Assembly: GCA_026785785.1 (NCBI GenBank)
Contig: JAJAZI010000264.1
Span: 1-6,503 of the forward strand
Length of the DNA stretch: 6,503 bases
Reading direction: 5' to 3'
Origin: Microbacteriaceae bacterium
GTDB lineage: Bacteria > Actinomycetota > Actinomycetes > Actinomycetales > Microbacteriaceae
Shown: positions 1-5,846 of the stretch, piece by piece
Position numbering within the stretch: position 1 is the first letter of the stretch
Layout of the letters: every line of letters starts with the position of its first letter
Position numbers and translations under genes: made by a program
The notes under the pieces: generated by a model
Database searches by the model: none
What the model saw: only the letters and a program-made list of their open reading frames with translations
What the model was told of the DNA's origin: nothing

Positions 1-90
1 GGGTGCGGGCTCTCCACTAACGACCTCCCCCACCCCCCCGGCCTGCACATCCCAGGCGCCGCGGGCGTCGCGGCCGCGTTCCTGCGATGA
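1..90 (+). CDS. C-terminal end of upstream gene, probably bifunctional rhamnulose-1-phosphate aldolase/short-chain dehydrogenase (partial)
   Basis: Frame 1 is open from the window edge to a TGA at 88-90 and encodes 29 residues ending GLHIPGAAGVAAAFLR. Actinobacterial RhaD proteins (an aldolase domain fused to an SDR domain) typically finish with a 'TGLHIPVD-GVAAAFxR'-like segment, as I recall the family, and this tail resembles it. The stop overlaps the rhaB ATG as ATGA, so the two genes are co-transcribed and probably translationally coupled. RhaD would cleave L-rhamnulose-1-phosphate to dihydroxyacetone phosphate and lactaldehyde and oxidise the lactaldehyde, the step after RhaB. Coding status is well supported by frame and overlap. 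The identity rests on about 16 residues plus context; another rhamnose-operon protein is possible. Confidence 0.55.
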   Translation, partial: GCGLSTNDLPHPPGLHIPGAAGVAAAFLR

Positions 91-1565
91 GCACACCGGT
101 CGCGGCCGTCGACCTCGGGGCAACGAGCGGGCGGGTCATGCTCGGGTATGTCGGTCACAACGAGCTGAGCATCAGGCCGGTCGCGCGCTTCCCGAACACG
201 CCCGTTCGCGAGGCCGGAGGCCTGCACTGGAACATTCCCGAGCTCTACCGCAGCGTGCTCGCGGGCCTTGCCGCGGCGGCTCGCGAGGAGCCCGGACTCG
301 GCAGCATCGGCATCGACACCTGGGCGGTCGACTACGCGCTGCTGCGGGACGGACGGATGCTGGGAACCCCGTTCCACTACCGCGACGAACGCACCGCGGC
401 CGGCGTCGAGGCCACACACGCCCTCGTGTCGGCCCGCGAGCTGTACGCCGCGAACGGGCTGCAGCACCTGCGGTTCAACACTCTGTTCCAACTCGCCGCC
501 GACCGTAAGGCCGGCACCCTCGACAGCGCCGACCGGATGCTCCTCATCCCAGATCTCCTCGGCTATTGGCTCACCGGCCGTCAGGTCGCCGAGCGCACAA
601 ACGCCTCGACCACTGGGCTGCTCCACCTCTCGACCCGCGATTGGGACGGCGCCCTCCTGCAGCGGGTCGGCCTTCCCCGCGGCATCTTCCCCGAGCTGGT
701 CGACGCCGGCGACCGCATCGCCCCACTGCTGCCGACGATGCAAACCGAACTCGGTCTCGCCCGAGACGTCGATCTGATCGCCGTCGGGTCCCACGACACC
801 GCCTCGGCTGTCGTCGCGGTGCCCGCCACAACCGAGAACTTCGCCTATATCAGCTGCGGCACCTGGGGACTCGTCGGCGTCGAGCTCGAGCATCCGATCA
901 TCACCGATGCGGCGCGCGCCGCGAACTTCACCAACGAGGTCGGCGTCGACGGACGGGTGCGGTTTCTGCACAACGTGATGGGCCTGTGGCTGCTGAGCGA
1001 ATCAGTGCGCACCTGGGAGAGCGACGGCCACACCATCGACCTGCCCTCACTCCTGGATGCCGCCGCGGTCACCGCCCCCGTCGCCGTCTTTGACGCGAAC
1101 GACCCCAGTCTGCTTGCCCCCGGCGACATGCCCTCCCGCGTCGCGCAGCTGTGCCGCGGGCGCGGCGAGCCGATCCCCGCGTCGATGGCGGAGTTCGTGC
1201 GCAGCATCATCGAAAGCCTCGCGGATGCCTTCGCCGCCGCGGTCCGCTCCGCGAGCGAGCTCTCCGGACAGCGCGTCGACGTCATCCACCTCGTCGGCGG
1301 CGGCTCCCAGAACGCCCTGCTCTGCAGGCTCATCGCCGACCGGGCCGGACTTCCGGTGCTCGCGGGACCGGTGGAGGCGACCGCGATCGGCAACGTGCTG
1401 ATCCAGTCGCGCACCCTCGGCGCCGTGTCCGGCGACCTCGAGTCGCTCAGGGCGGTCGTCGCTGCGTCGTTCCCCCCACTGCTCTACACGCCGCGCACCG
1501 CAGCCGGCTCACGGGAAAACCCGGGATCCCCGCAACCTCCACGCGGACCTACTCTTGACCCATGA
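87..1565 (+). CDS. rhaB: Rhamnulokinase (L-rhamnulose kinase), FGGY family
   Basis: Cytosolic kinase that uses ATP to phosphorylate L-rhamnulose to L-rhamnulose-1-phosphate in L-rhamnose breakdown. The 492-residue product matches the length of E. coli RhaB (489) and aligns with it throughout. The N-terminal ATP-site loop is VDLGATSGRVML (8-19), followed by IGIDTWAVDY (74-83). The catalytic-base motif SHDTASAV places Asp at 237, the same number as in E. coli. Next come the GTW motif (258-260), a FTNE...NVMGLWLL segment, and the second ATP-site motif VGGGSQN (403-409) followed by AGPVEATAIGN. The start ATG overlaps the upstream TGA (ATGA) and has no clear Shine-Dalgarno sequence, which fits translational coupling. 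About 22 residues after LLYTPR are low-complexity and Pro/Gly-rich. They are not conserved in E. coli RhaB and overlap the likely promoter of nsrR. Its stop overlaps the nsrR start. Confidence 0.95.
   Translation: MSTPVAAVDLGATSGRVMLGYVGHNELSIRPVARFPNTPVREAGGLHWNIPELYRSVLAGLAAAAREEPGLGSIGIDTWAVDYALLRDGRMLGTPFHYRDERTAAGVEATHALVSARELYAANGLQHLRFNTLFQLAADRKAGTLDSADRMLLIPDLLGYWLTGRQVAERTNASTTGLLHLSTRDWDGALLQRVGLPRGIFPELVDAGDRIAPLLPTMQTELGLARDVDLIAVGSHDTASAVVAVPATTENFAYISCGTWGLVGVELEHPIITDAARAANFTNEVGVDGRVRFLHNVMGLWLLSESVRTWESDGHTIDLPSLLDAAAVTAPVAVFDANDPSLLAPGDMPSRVAQLCRGRGEPIPASMAEFVRSIIESLADAFAAAVRSASELSGQRVDVIHLVGGGSQNALLCRLIADRAGLPVLAGPVEATAIGNVLIQSRTLGAVSGDLESLRAVVAASFPPLLYTPRTAAGSRENPGSPQPPRGPTLDP
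1550..1555 (+). promoter_or_regulatory. Possible -10 box for leaderless nsrR transcript
   Basis: TACTCT fits the TANNNT -10 pattern and lies six bases before the nsrR ATG, so transcription could begin at the A of the start codon. No Shine-Dalgarno sequence lies at a usual distance from that ATG, which favours a leaderless message, common in actinobacteria. No convincing -35 is visible. The box lies inside the last codons of rhaB, so nsrR might instead be read only from the rha transcript. Confidence 0.35.
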
Positions 1566-2008
1566 GGATCAGCGCATTTTCTGACGTCTGCCTCCGGGTC
1601 GTGATGCTGCTTGCCGGGCCCTCCGATCCCGGCCTGACGACGGCACGAGTGATCGCGGAACGTGTGGGCACACCGTACAACCATGTGAGCAAGGCCGTCA
1701 TCCGGCTTCGCGAACTCGGCCTCGTGGAGGTCGTTCGCGGCCGCAGCGGCGGTGTGCGCCTGAGCGCCCAAGGCCGACAGGCCACGGTGGGCTGGCTGCT
1801 GCGCCGCCTCGACACTCGAACGGATGTCGCCGCCTGCGAAACGCCCCACGGCCAGTGCCCTCTCCTGCTTGGCTGCGGCCTGCGAAGCGCTCTGGGCCGC
1901 GCGCGAGAAGCCTTCTACACCGAGCTCGACGCGCTCATCATCGCGAACCTGCCGCACGGCAGCCTCGCGGGACCGGTTCTTGTGGGGCTGACCACCCGCC
2001 CAGACTGA
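1562..2008 (+). CDS. nsrR: NsrR, Rrf2-family nitric-oxide-sensing transcriptional repressor
   Basis: DNA-binding repressor that holds an Fe-S cluster and loses DNA affinity when the cluster reacts with NO. The 148 residues have the Rrf2 layout: N-terminal FSDVCLRVVM helix, winged helix-turn-helix with recognition helix around YNHVSKAVIRLRELG (39-53), wing VRGRSGGVRL (58-67), then the cluster loop with Cys92, Cys99 and Cys105. Asp8 is also present. Streptomyces coelicolor NsrR binds its [4Fe-4S] cluster with Asp8 and Cys93/99/105, so the ligand set is conserved with a one-residue shift at the first Cys. Cys10 is a further cysteine, not a family ligand. This spacing separates it from IscR and RirA. 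The neighbour hmp is the classic NsrR target. The ATG overlaps the rhaB stop (ATGA), although the two pathways are unrelated. Confidence 0.9.
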   Translation: MRISAFSDVCLRVVMLLAGPSDPGLTTARVIAERVGTPYNHVSKAVIRLRELGLVEVVRGRSGGVRLSAQGRQATVGWLLRRLDTRTDVAACETPHGQCPLLLGCGLRSALGRAREAFYTELDALIIANLPHGSLAGPVLVGLTTRPD

Positions 2009-2014
2009 TCACCG

Positions 2015-2034
2015 TGAAATACTTGCATATTTCA
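2015..2034 (+). promoter_or_regulatory. Probable NsrR operator upstream of hmp
   Basis: A perfect inverted repeat: TGAAATA (2015-2021) and TATTTCA (2028-2034) separated by CTTGCA. It sits in an AT-rich island (2014-2044, about 29% GC) in otherwise very GC-rich DNA, directly upstream of the hmp extended -10 box. Known NsrR sites are AT-rich dyads of similar size in front of hmp. Position, symmetry and the neighbouring nsrR gene support the call; the exact match to an actinobacterial NsrR consensus was not tested. Confidence 0.65.
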
Positions 2035-2043
2035 TGCTAGTTT
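2035..2043 (+). promoter_or_regulatory. Extended -10 promoter element of hmp
   Basis: TGCTAGTTT reads as an extended -10 (TG, one base, then TAGTTT at 2038-2043). The inverted repeat abuts it and covers the spacer and -35 zone, so a repressor bound there would exclude RNA polymerase. The -35 position (2015-2020, TGAAAT, 17-bp spacer) is a poor match, as is usual for extended -10 promoters. Transcription would start near 2050, giving a leader of about 25 nt. Confidence 0.5.
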
Positions 2044-2073
2044 TGGGGCTTCCCTACGGAAGAAGCCGCACAA

Positions 2074-3252
2074 ATGCTCTCAGCATCCTCGACCCCGATC
2101 ATTGAAGCCACCCTGCCGCTTGTCGGTGAGCGAATGCCCGCCATCGCCCGCAATTTCTATAGCCGAATGCTCACCGCGCACCCGGAGCTGTTCGACGGGC
2201 TGTTCAGCCGTTCTAATCAGAAGAACGGCTCCCAGCAACAGGCCCTCGCCGGGAGCATCGCCGCTTTCGCCACCCACCTGATCGCGAACCCGGGGACGAC
2301 CCCCGAGGCACTGCTGAGCCGGATCGCCCACAAGCACGTGTCCCTCGACATCCGTCCCGAGCAGTACGACGTGGTTTACAAGTACCTCTTCGAGGGAATC
2401 GCCGACGAGCTCAGCGACGTCATCACGGCCGAGATCGCCGACGCCTGGACCGAGGTGTACTGGCTCATGGCCCACGCCCTGATCAAGCTGGAGAACGGCC
2501 TGTATGGCGGCCTCGCGAGCGACAAAGCCCTCGCCCCGTGGATCGTCGCCGAGAAGATCGCCGCCGGAACCGAGGCGATGACATTCACCCTCGTGCCCGC
2601 CGACGGCACGCCCGTGTCGAAGTCGCTCCCGGGGCAGTACGTCAGCGTGAGCGTCATGATGCCCGACGGCATCCACCAGGTGCGCCAGTACTCGCTGTCC
2701 GCGGGAACCGGCACCGACGTGCGGGTCTTCACGACCAGGCTCGATGCCGACGGCGAGGTCTCCCCCGTCCTGCACCGCGACGTGCACGTCGGCGACACGC
2801 TCGTCCTCTCGCACCCGTGCGGTGACGTGACCCTCGCCGACGGCGACGGCGCCCTCATTCTGGCCTCGGCTGGAATCGGCTGCACGCCGAGCGCGTCCAT
2901 TCTGCGATCACTGGTCGAAATGAACTCCCAGCGCGCCGTCACTGTGCTCCACGCCGAGAGCACCTCGGAGCGCTGGGCCATGCGCGAGCAGATGGTCGAC
3001 GACGTTGACCACCTCGACTTTGCCACCCTCGAGCTCTGGCTCGAGAACCCTGTGGAGAGCGCCGACGATGGCTCCCATACCGGCTTCATGTCCCTTGACA
3101 ACGTCGAGATCCCCGCCGATGCCACGCTCTACCTGTGCGGGCCTCTCCCGTTCATGCGCCTCATCCGCAACCAGGCGCTCCTGTCGGGGCTTCCAGCCGC
3201 GAACATCCACTACGAGGTCTTCGGACCGGACCTCTGGCTCGCCTCCGCGTGA
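2074..3252 (+). CDS. hmp: Flavohaemoglobin, nitric oxide dioxygenase
   Basis: Cytosolic enzyme that converts NO, O2 and NAD(P)H to nitrate, protecting against nitrosative stress. The 392 residues match the family length (E. coli Hmp 396) and all three domains are intact. The globin domain (about 1-145) has distal-pocket Tyr29, Gln54 in SNQKNGSQ, proximal haem His88 in IAHKHVSL, Tyr98 in PEQYDVV, and a downstream Glu (140). The FAD domain has PGQY (186-189) and the flavin motif RQYS (204-207). The NAD(P)H domain has the AGIGCTP loop (266-272), LCGP (354-357) and the terminal HYEVFGP (379-385). The ATG at 2074 is preceded by GGAAGAAG (2058-2065), a reasonable ribosome binding site 8 nt upstream. 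It has its own promoter with a likely NsrR operator. It converges on the permease gene with 32 bp between the stops. Confidence 0.96.
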   Translation: MLSASSTPIIEATLPLVGERMPAIARNFYSRMLTAHPELFDGLFSRSNQKNGSQQQALAGSIAAFATHLIANPGTTPEALLSRIAHKHVSLDIRPEQYDVVYKYLFEGIADELSDVITAEIADAWTEVYWLMAHALIKLENGLYGGLASDKALAPWIVAEKIAAGTEAMTFTLVPADGTPVSKSLPGQYVSVSVMMPDGIHQVRQYSLSAGTGTDVRVFTTRLDADGEVSPVLHRDVHVGDTLVLSHPCGDVTLADGDGALILASAGIGCTPSASILRSLVEMNSQRAVTVLHAESTSERWAMREQMVDDVDHLDFATLELWLENPVESADDGSHTGFMSLDNVEIPADATLYLCGPLPFMRLIRNQALLSGLPAANIHYEVFGPDLWLASA

Positions 3253-3284
3253 GCGCGGGTGACTGAGCACTTCCCGTTTCGAGG

Positions 3285-4706
3285 CTAGGGCGCGGCCGGC
3301 TCGACGGGGTCATCGCCCGCGAGCTCCGCCGCCTCGAGTTCGGCCTCGGCCGCGACATTGCGCACCCCGCGCGGGCGGCCGGCGCGCACCCACATCCAGA
3401 ACAGGGCACTCGCGATGAGGAGCGTCGCCGCGAGGCTCACGAGCGGGTAGCCGCGGGTGAGGTTCGCGACGAGGGTGAACCCCACGACGACCGCCCCGAA
3501 CACGTTGAGTGCGAAGTACCCCCGGCGTCCGTCCTGCTTCGAGAACGTGGCCATCGCGATGAGCCCCGCGAGAAAGCTGATGAACACCGCCACGGCGTAG
3601 AAGAGGACCAACGCCTGGTCGCGCCCGCCGCCAATCGCGACGATCATCATGGCGAGCGCGCCGAAGAGGGCGACCCCCCAGTAGGGCGTGCGGGCCCGGT
3701 TGGTGCGGCCCAGCGCGCGGGGCAGGATGCCGATGTCGTGGCCCGTGCCGTTGCCGTTGCCGATCGAGCGAATAGCGAGCGCGGCGAGCAGGCCGGGGCC
3801 GGCCTGGAAGGACGAGCTCGCCGCCGCAAGCAGCAGCAGCGCCGTGACGACCTGGAAGGCCGCGAAGACGGGCGCCGGCGCCGCGATCCTGGCCAGCTCG
3901 GCGACGAGGGTGGAGTCCGCGGACGGCAGCGCGATCTGCAGCCGGGCGATCTCGACAGCGAATCCGATCGTGATCGTGCCGACGACGCCGAGGGTGAGCC
4001 AGAGGGTGAGCTGGCCGAATCGGCGACGGCCGTCGTTGTCGAGCTGCCCGAGCTGGGCGATCGCCGACGATGGCGCCTCGACGCCCGTCGCGAGGGCCAT
4101 CGCGACGGGGAACGCGAGCAGCACAGCGAGGATGCTGGCGCTGCCCGGGGCGGTCGGCGCGGCATCCACCGGCGGTTGCGGGTCGGCGGCGAGCCCGTAG
4201 GCGAGCACGATGACCGCCACGACGATGAATGAGATCGTCATGACCGCGAACACCACCCGCCCGAGGTGGCCGAACAGGGTGATCCCGCCGACGACGAGCA
4301 CGAGCCCGAGCGCGAGGGCGAGCCGCCACGGCGCGAGCTCCGGGAAGTAGGCGATCACCGCGGAGGCCCCCGCCGACACGCTAATCGCGATTGTGAGTAC
4401 GAAGTCGACGATGAGCGCGCCGATCGGCAGGAACGACCAGCCGTCGCCGAACGCCTCGCCGACGGCGCCAGCCGCGCCGCCGCCTCCGGGGTAGCGGGCG
4501 ATGAGCTGCCGGTAGTTGAGGATGACGATCGCGACGATGCCGACCACGAGGCCCATGGTCGGGACGAGCAGGGTCAGGTCGCCGTCGAGAGCGCGCAACG
4601 CGGCCTCGACCGCGTAGGCCACCGACGAGACGGGGTCGGCCATCACGGCGAAGGCGAACGCGATCAGAAGGATCGGGCGGGATCCGAGGCCGAGTCGCCG
4701 CCGCAT
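3285..4706 (-). CDS. APC-superfamily permease, KimA-like potassium/proton symporter core
   Basis: Integral membrane transporter with about 12 hydrophobic segments. Taking the ATG at 4706 gives 473 residues. That start has AGGAGG (4717-4722) ten bases upstream. A GTG at 4728-4730, behind AAGG, would add eight residues (481). Several motifs match the K+ site of Bacillus subtilis KimA as I recall it. DPVSSVAY (Asp24, Tyr31) corresponds to KimA Asp36/Tyr43. DFVLTIAIS (Asp101, Thr105, Ser109) corresponds to Asp117/Thr121/Ser125. ATGVE (Thr207, Glu210) corresponds to Thr230/Glu233. FYAVAVF (Tyr370) corresponds to Tyr377. This points to proton-coupled K+ uptake rather than amino-acid transport, which automatic annotation may assign. 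KimA (607 residues) has a C-terminal UspA-like domain linked to c-di-AMP control; here only about 30 hydrophilic, Ala/Glu-rich residues follow the last membrane segment. Family membership is firm; the substrate is inferred. Confidence 0.85.
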   Translation of the reverse strand: MRRRLGLGSRPILLIAFAFAVMADPVSSVAYAVEAALRALDGDLTLLVPTMGLVVGIVAIVILNYRQLIARYPGGGGAAGAVGEAFGDGWSFLPIGALIVDFVLTIAISVSAGASAVIAYFPELAPWRLALALGLVLVVGGITLFGHLGRVVFAVMTISFIVVAVIVLAYGLAADPQPPVDAAPTAPGSASILAVLLAFPVAMALATGVEAPSSAIAQLGQLDNDGRRRFGQLTLWLTLGVVGTITIGFAVEIARLQIALPSADSTLVAELARIAAPAPVFAAFQVVTALLLLAAASSSFQAGPGLLAALAIRSIGNGNGTGHDIGILPRALGRTNRARTPYWGVALFGALAMMIVAIGGGRDQALVLFYAVAVFISFLAGLIAMATFSKQDGRRGYFALNVFGAVVVGFTLVANLTRGYPLVSLAATLLIASALFWMWVRAGRPRGVRNVAAEAELEAAELAGDDPVEPAAP

Positions 4707-4716
4707 GGGTGGCTTG

Positions 4717-4722
4717 CCTCCT
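4717..4722 (-). promoter_or_regulatory. Shine-Dalgarno AGGAGG deciding the permease start
   Basis: On the minus strand AGGAGG lies ten bases before the ATG at 4704-4706. It would fall inside the coding region if translation began at the upstream GTG (4728-4730), so it favours the shorter protein. The GTG does have its own weaker AAGG at 6 nt. Confidence 0.55.
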
Positions 4723-4773
4723 GCGGGCACGGGAGACCTTTCGCTCGACGAGGCGGGCGGTCACCTCATCGCG

Positions 4774-4779
4774 AGCCTA
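4774..4779 (-). promoter_or_regulatory. Possible -10 box of the permease gene
   Basis: Minus-strand TAGGCT fits TANNNT and would start transcription near 4767, giving a leader of about 60 nt before the ATG at 4706. No good -35 is visible. It is one side of a short divergent promoter region; the assignment is tentative. Confidence 0.3.
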
Positions 4780-4813
4780 GACCGTGGCCGATGCCTCGGC
4801 CCGAGCCGCCCGG

Positions 4814-4819
4814 TAGCGT
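4814..4819 (+). promoter_or_regulatory. Possible -10 box of the 2-hydroxyacid dehydrogenase gene
   Basis: TAGCGT (TANNNT) ends seven bases before the GTG at 4827, the geometry of a leaderless actinobacterial start. No -35 match is visible at 17-18 bp. If transcription does start at 4826-4827, the GTG at 4818 cannot be used. Confidence 0.4.
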
Positions 4820-4826
4820 GAGCGTT

Positions 4827-4862
4827 GTGGAGAGAACCGTGGAGAGAACCGTGGAGAGAACG
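4827..4862 (+). repeat. Three tandem 12-bp units at the 5' end of the dehydrogenase gene
   Basis: The unit GTGGAGAGAACC occurs at 4827-4838 and 4839-4850; the third copy (4851-4862) ends in G instead of C. In frame it encodes Val-Glu-Arg-Thr three times. Each unit carries an in-frame GTG and a GGAG placed six bases before the next unit's GTG, so the array offers several possible starts. Confidence 0.95.
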
Positions 4863-5774
4863 CTGACCATCGCCCTGCCCGACGCGGAGATCGCCCGGCG
4901 CCTGTCCCCACCGCCGGACGGCTCGCGCATCATCGTCTGGGACCTCGGCGACCCCGCCCCCGACGTGCCGATCGACCTGCTGGTGCTGCGGTACATGATC
5001 CCGCCGGCAGAGCTGCGTGGGCTGGATGCGGTGTCCGTGCGCGTCGTGCAGAGCCAGACCCTCGGCTTCGACGGCGTGCGCGAGACCCTGCCTGCCGGCA
5101 TCGTCTACTGCAACGCGGTCGAGGTGCACGAGGCATCGACCGGCGAGCTCGCGCTCGCGCTCATTCTCGCGAGCCAGCGAGGCATCGGCGAGGCGGTGGC
5201 CGCGCAGCCGCGAGGCGAGTGGGCGCATGCCCAGCATCCGGGACTCGCGGACAAGACGGTCCTTTTGATCGGCGTCGGCGGGGTCGGCCGCGAGATAGAG
5301 AAGCGCGTCGCACCCTTCGACGCGCGGCTCGTGCGGGTCGCCAGGTCGAGCCGGACGGATGACCGGGGCGAGGTGCACGGCATGGCCTCGCTCCGCGCAC
5401 TCCTGCCGGAGGCCGACATCGTGGTGCTCGCCGTCCCGCTCGCGGGCGACACCCGCCACCTCGTCGACGCGGCGTTCCTCGGGCTATTGCGCCCGGGCGC
5501 ACTCGTCGTCAATGTCGCGCGGGGCGCCGTCGTCGACACCGCGGCCCTCGTGGACTGGCTCGCAGCCGGCCGCGGACGAGCGGCCCTCGACGTGACCGAC
5601 CCCGAGCCACTGCCCGCCGACCACCCACTGTGGGCGCTGCCGGGGGCGATCATCACGCCGCATCTCGGCGGCCACACCGACGCGATGGCTGGTCGCGTCG
5701 ACAGGGTCGTGCTCGAGCAGATCCGTCGGCTGCGGGAAGGCGAGCCGCCGCTCAATCCGGTTCTGGGCGGCTAG
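4827..5774 (+). CDS. D-isomer-specific 2-hydroxyacid dehydrogenase family protein
   Basis: NAD(P)-dependent oxidoreductase that interconverts a 2-hydroxyacid and its 2-ketoacid; the substrate cannot be told from sequence. With the GTG at 4827 it has 315 residues, normal for the family. The Rossmann domain shows VLLIGVGGVGREI (nucleotide loop Gly149-x-Gly-x-x-Gly154). The catalytic triad is complete: Arg232 in NVARGAVVD, Glu260 in DPEPLP, His279 in TPHLGG. After the second beta strand the sequence is VARSSR, with Arg where NAD-specific enzymes usually have Asp, suggesting NADP(H) use. In-frame GTGs at 4818, 4827, 4839 and 4851 are all possible starts: 4827 fits a leaderless message, while 4839 and 4851 have GGAG upstream. 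Conserved sequence begins at LTIALPD, just after the repeats. A GntR regulator follows after 72 bp. The frame stays open upstream, but that part is antisense to the permease. Confidence 0.9.
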   Translation: MERTVERTVERTLTIALPDAEIARRLSPPPDGSRIIVWDLGDPAPDVPIDLLVLRYMIPPAELRGLDAVSVRVVQSQTLGFDGVRETLPAGIVYCNAVEVHEASTGELALALILASQRGIGEAVAAQPRGEWAHAQHPGLADKTVLLIGVGGVGREIEKRVAPFDARLVRVARSSRTDDRGEVHGMASLRALLPEADIVVLAVPLAGDTRHLVDAAFLGLLRPGALVVNVARGAVVDTAALVDWLAAGRGRAALDVTDPEPLPADHPLWALPGAIITPHLGGHTDAMAGRVDRVVLEQIRRLREGEPPLNPVLGG

Positions 5775-5780
5775 CGGCTC

Positions 5781-5810
5781 TCGACGGCACCCCCTCCCCG
5801 CGTGTATGGT
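5781..5810 (+). promoter_or_regulatory. Predicted promoter of the GntR regulator gene
   Basis: TCGACG (5781-5786) resembles the TTGACA -35 at four positions. It is followed after 18 bp by TATGGT (5805-5810), a TANNNT -10. The predicted start near 5817 falls at the centre of the palindrome at 5807-5827. The spacing is good and the elements are moderate matches. Confidence 0.5.
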
Positions 5811-5827
5811 GTGGTCAGACCACACCA
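5807..5827 (+). promoter_or_regulatory. Perfect palindromic operator, FadR/GntR type
   Basis: TGGTGTGGTC (5807-5816) and GACCACACCA (5818-5827) are exact reverse complements around a single A. The core TGGTCAGACCA has the TGGTC-n-GACCA form typical of FadR-subfamily GntR operators such as LldR sites. It overlaps the predicted -10 and start point of the adjacent GntR gene, 19 bp before its GTG, so repression of its own gene is the simplest reading. Confidence 0.8.
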
Positions 5828-5846
5828 GATAAAGCGAGGTAGCGCC

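Noticed and set aside
1521..1528. Self-complementary GGGATCCC upstream of nsrR as an operator
   Set aside because: Eight bases of GC-rich symmetry is easily met by chance here and does not resemble the dyad at hmp.
2080..3125. Two minus-strand frames of about 245 codons opposite hmp
   Set aside because: Both lie inside the fully conserved hmp gene, lack recognisable motifs and have no plausible start context.
3256..3279. Possible terminator hairpin, CGGG (3256-3259) pairing with CCCG (3273-3276) before TTT
   Set aside because: The stem is only 4 bp with a 13-nt loop, and there is no real T-tract.
3310..4329. Long Arg/Ala-rich minus-strand frame overlapping the permease
   Set aside because: A shadow of the permease in another frame; composition is typical of GC-rich off-frame translation and no domain is recognisable.
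4707..4767. c-di-AMP (ydaO-type) riboswitch in front of the KimA-like gene
   Set aside because: The predicted leader is only about 60 nt, too short for that riboswitch, and no matching stems are visible.
4266..4817. Open frame on the + strand extending the dehydrogenase upstream by about 180 codons
   Set aside because: It is antisense to the permease's conserved membrane core and yields charged, low-complexity sequence; the dehydrogenase's conserved start lies after the 12-bp repeats.
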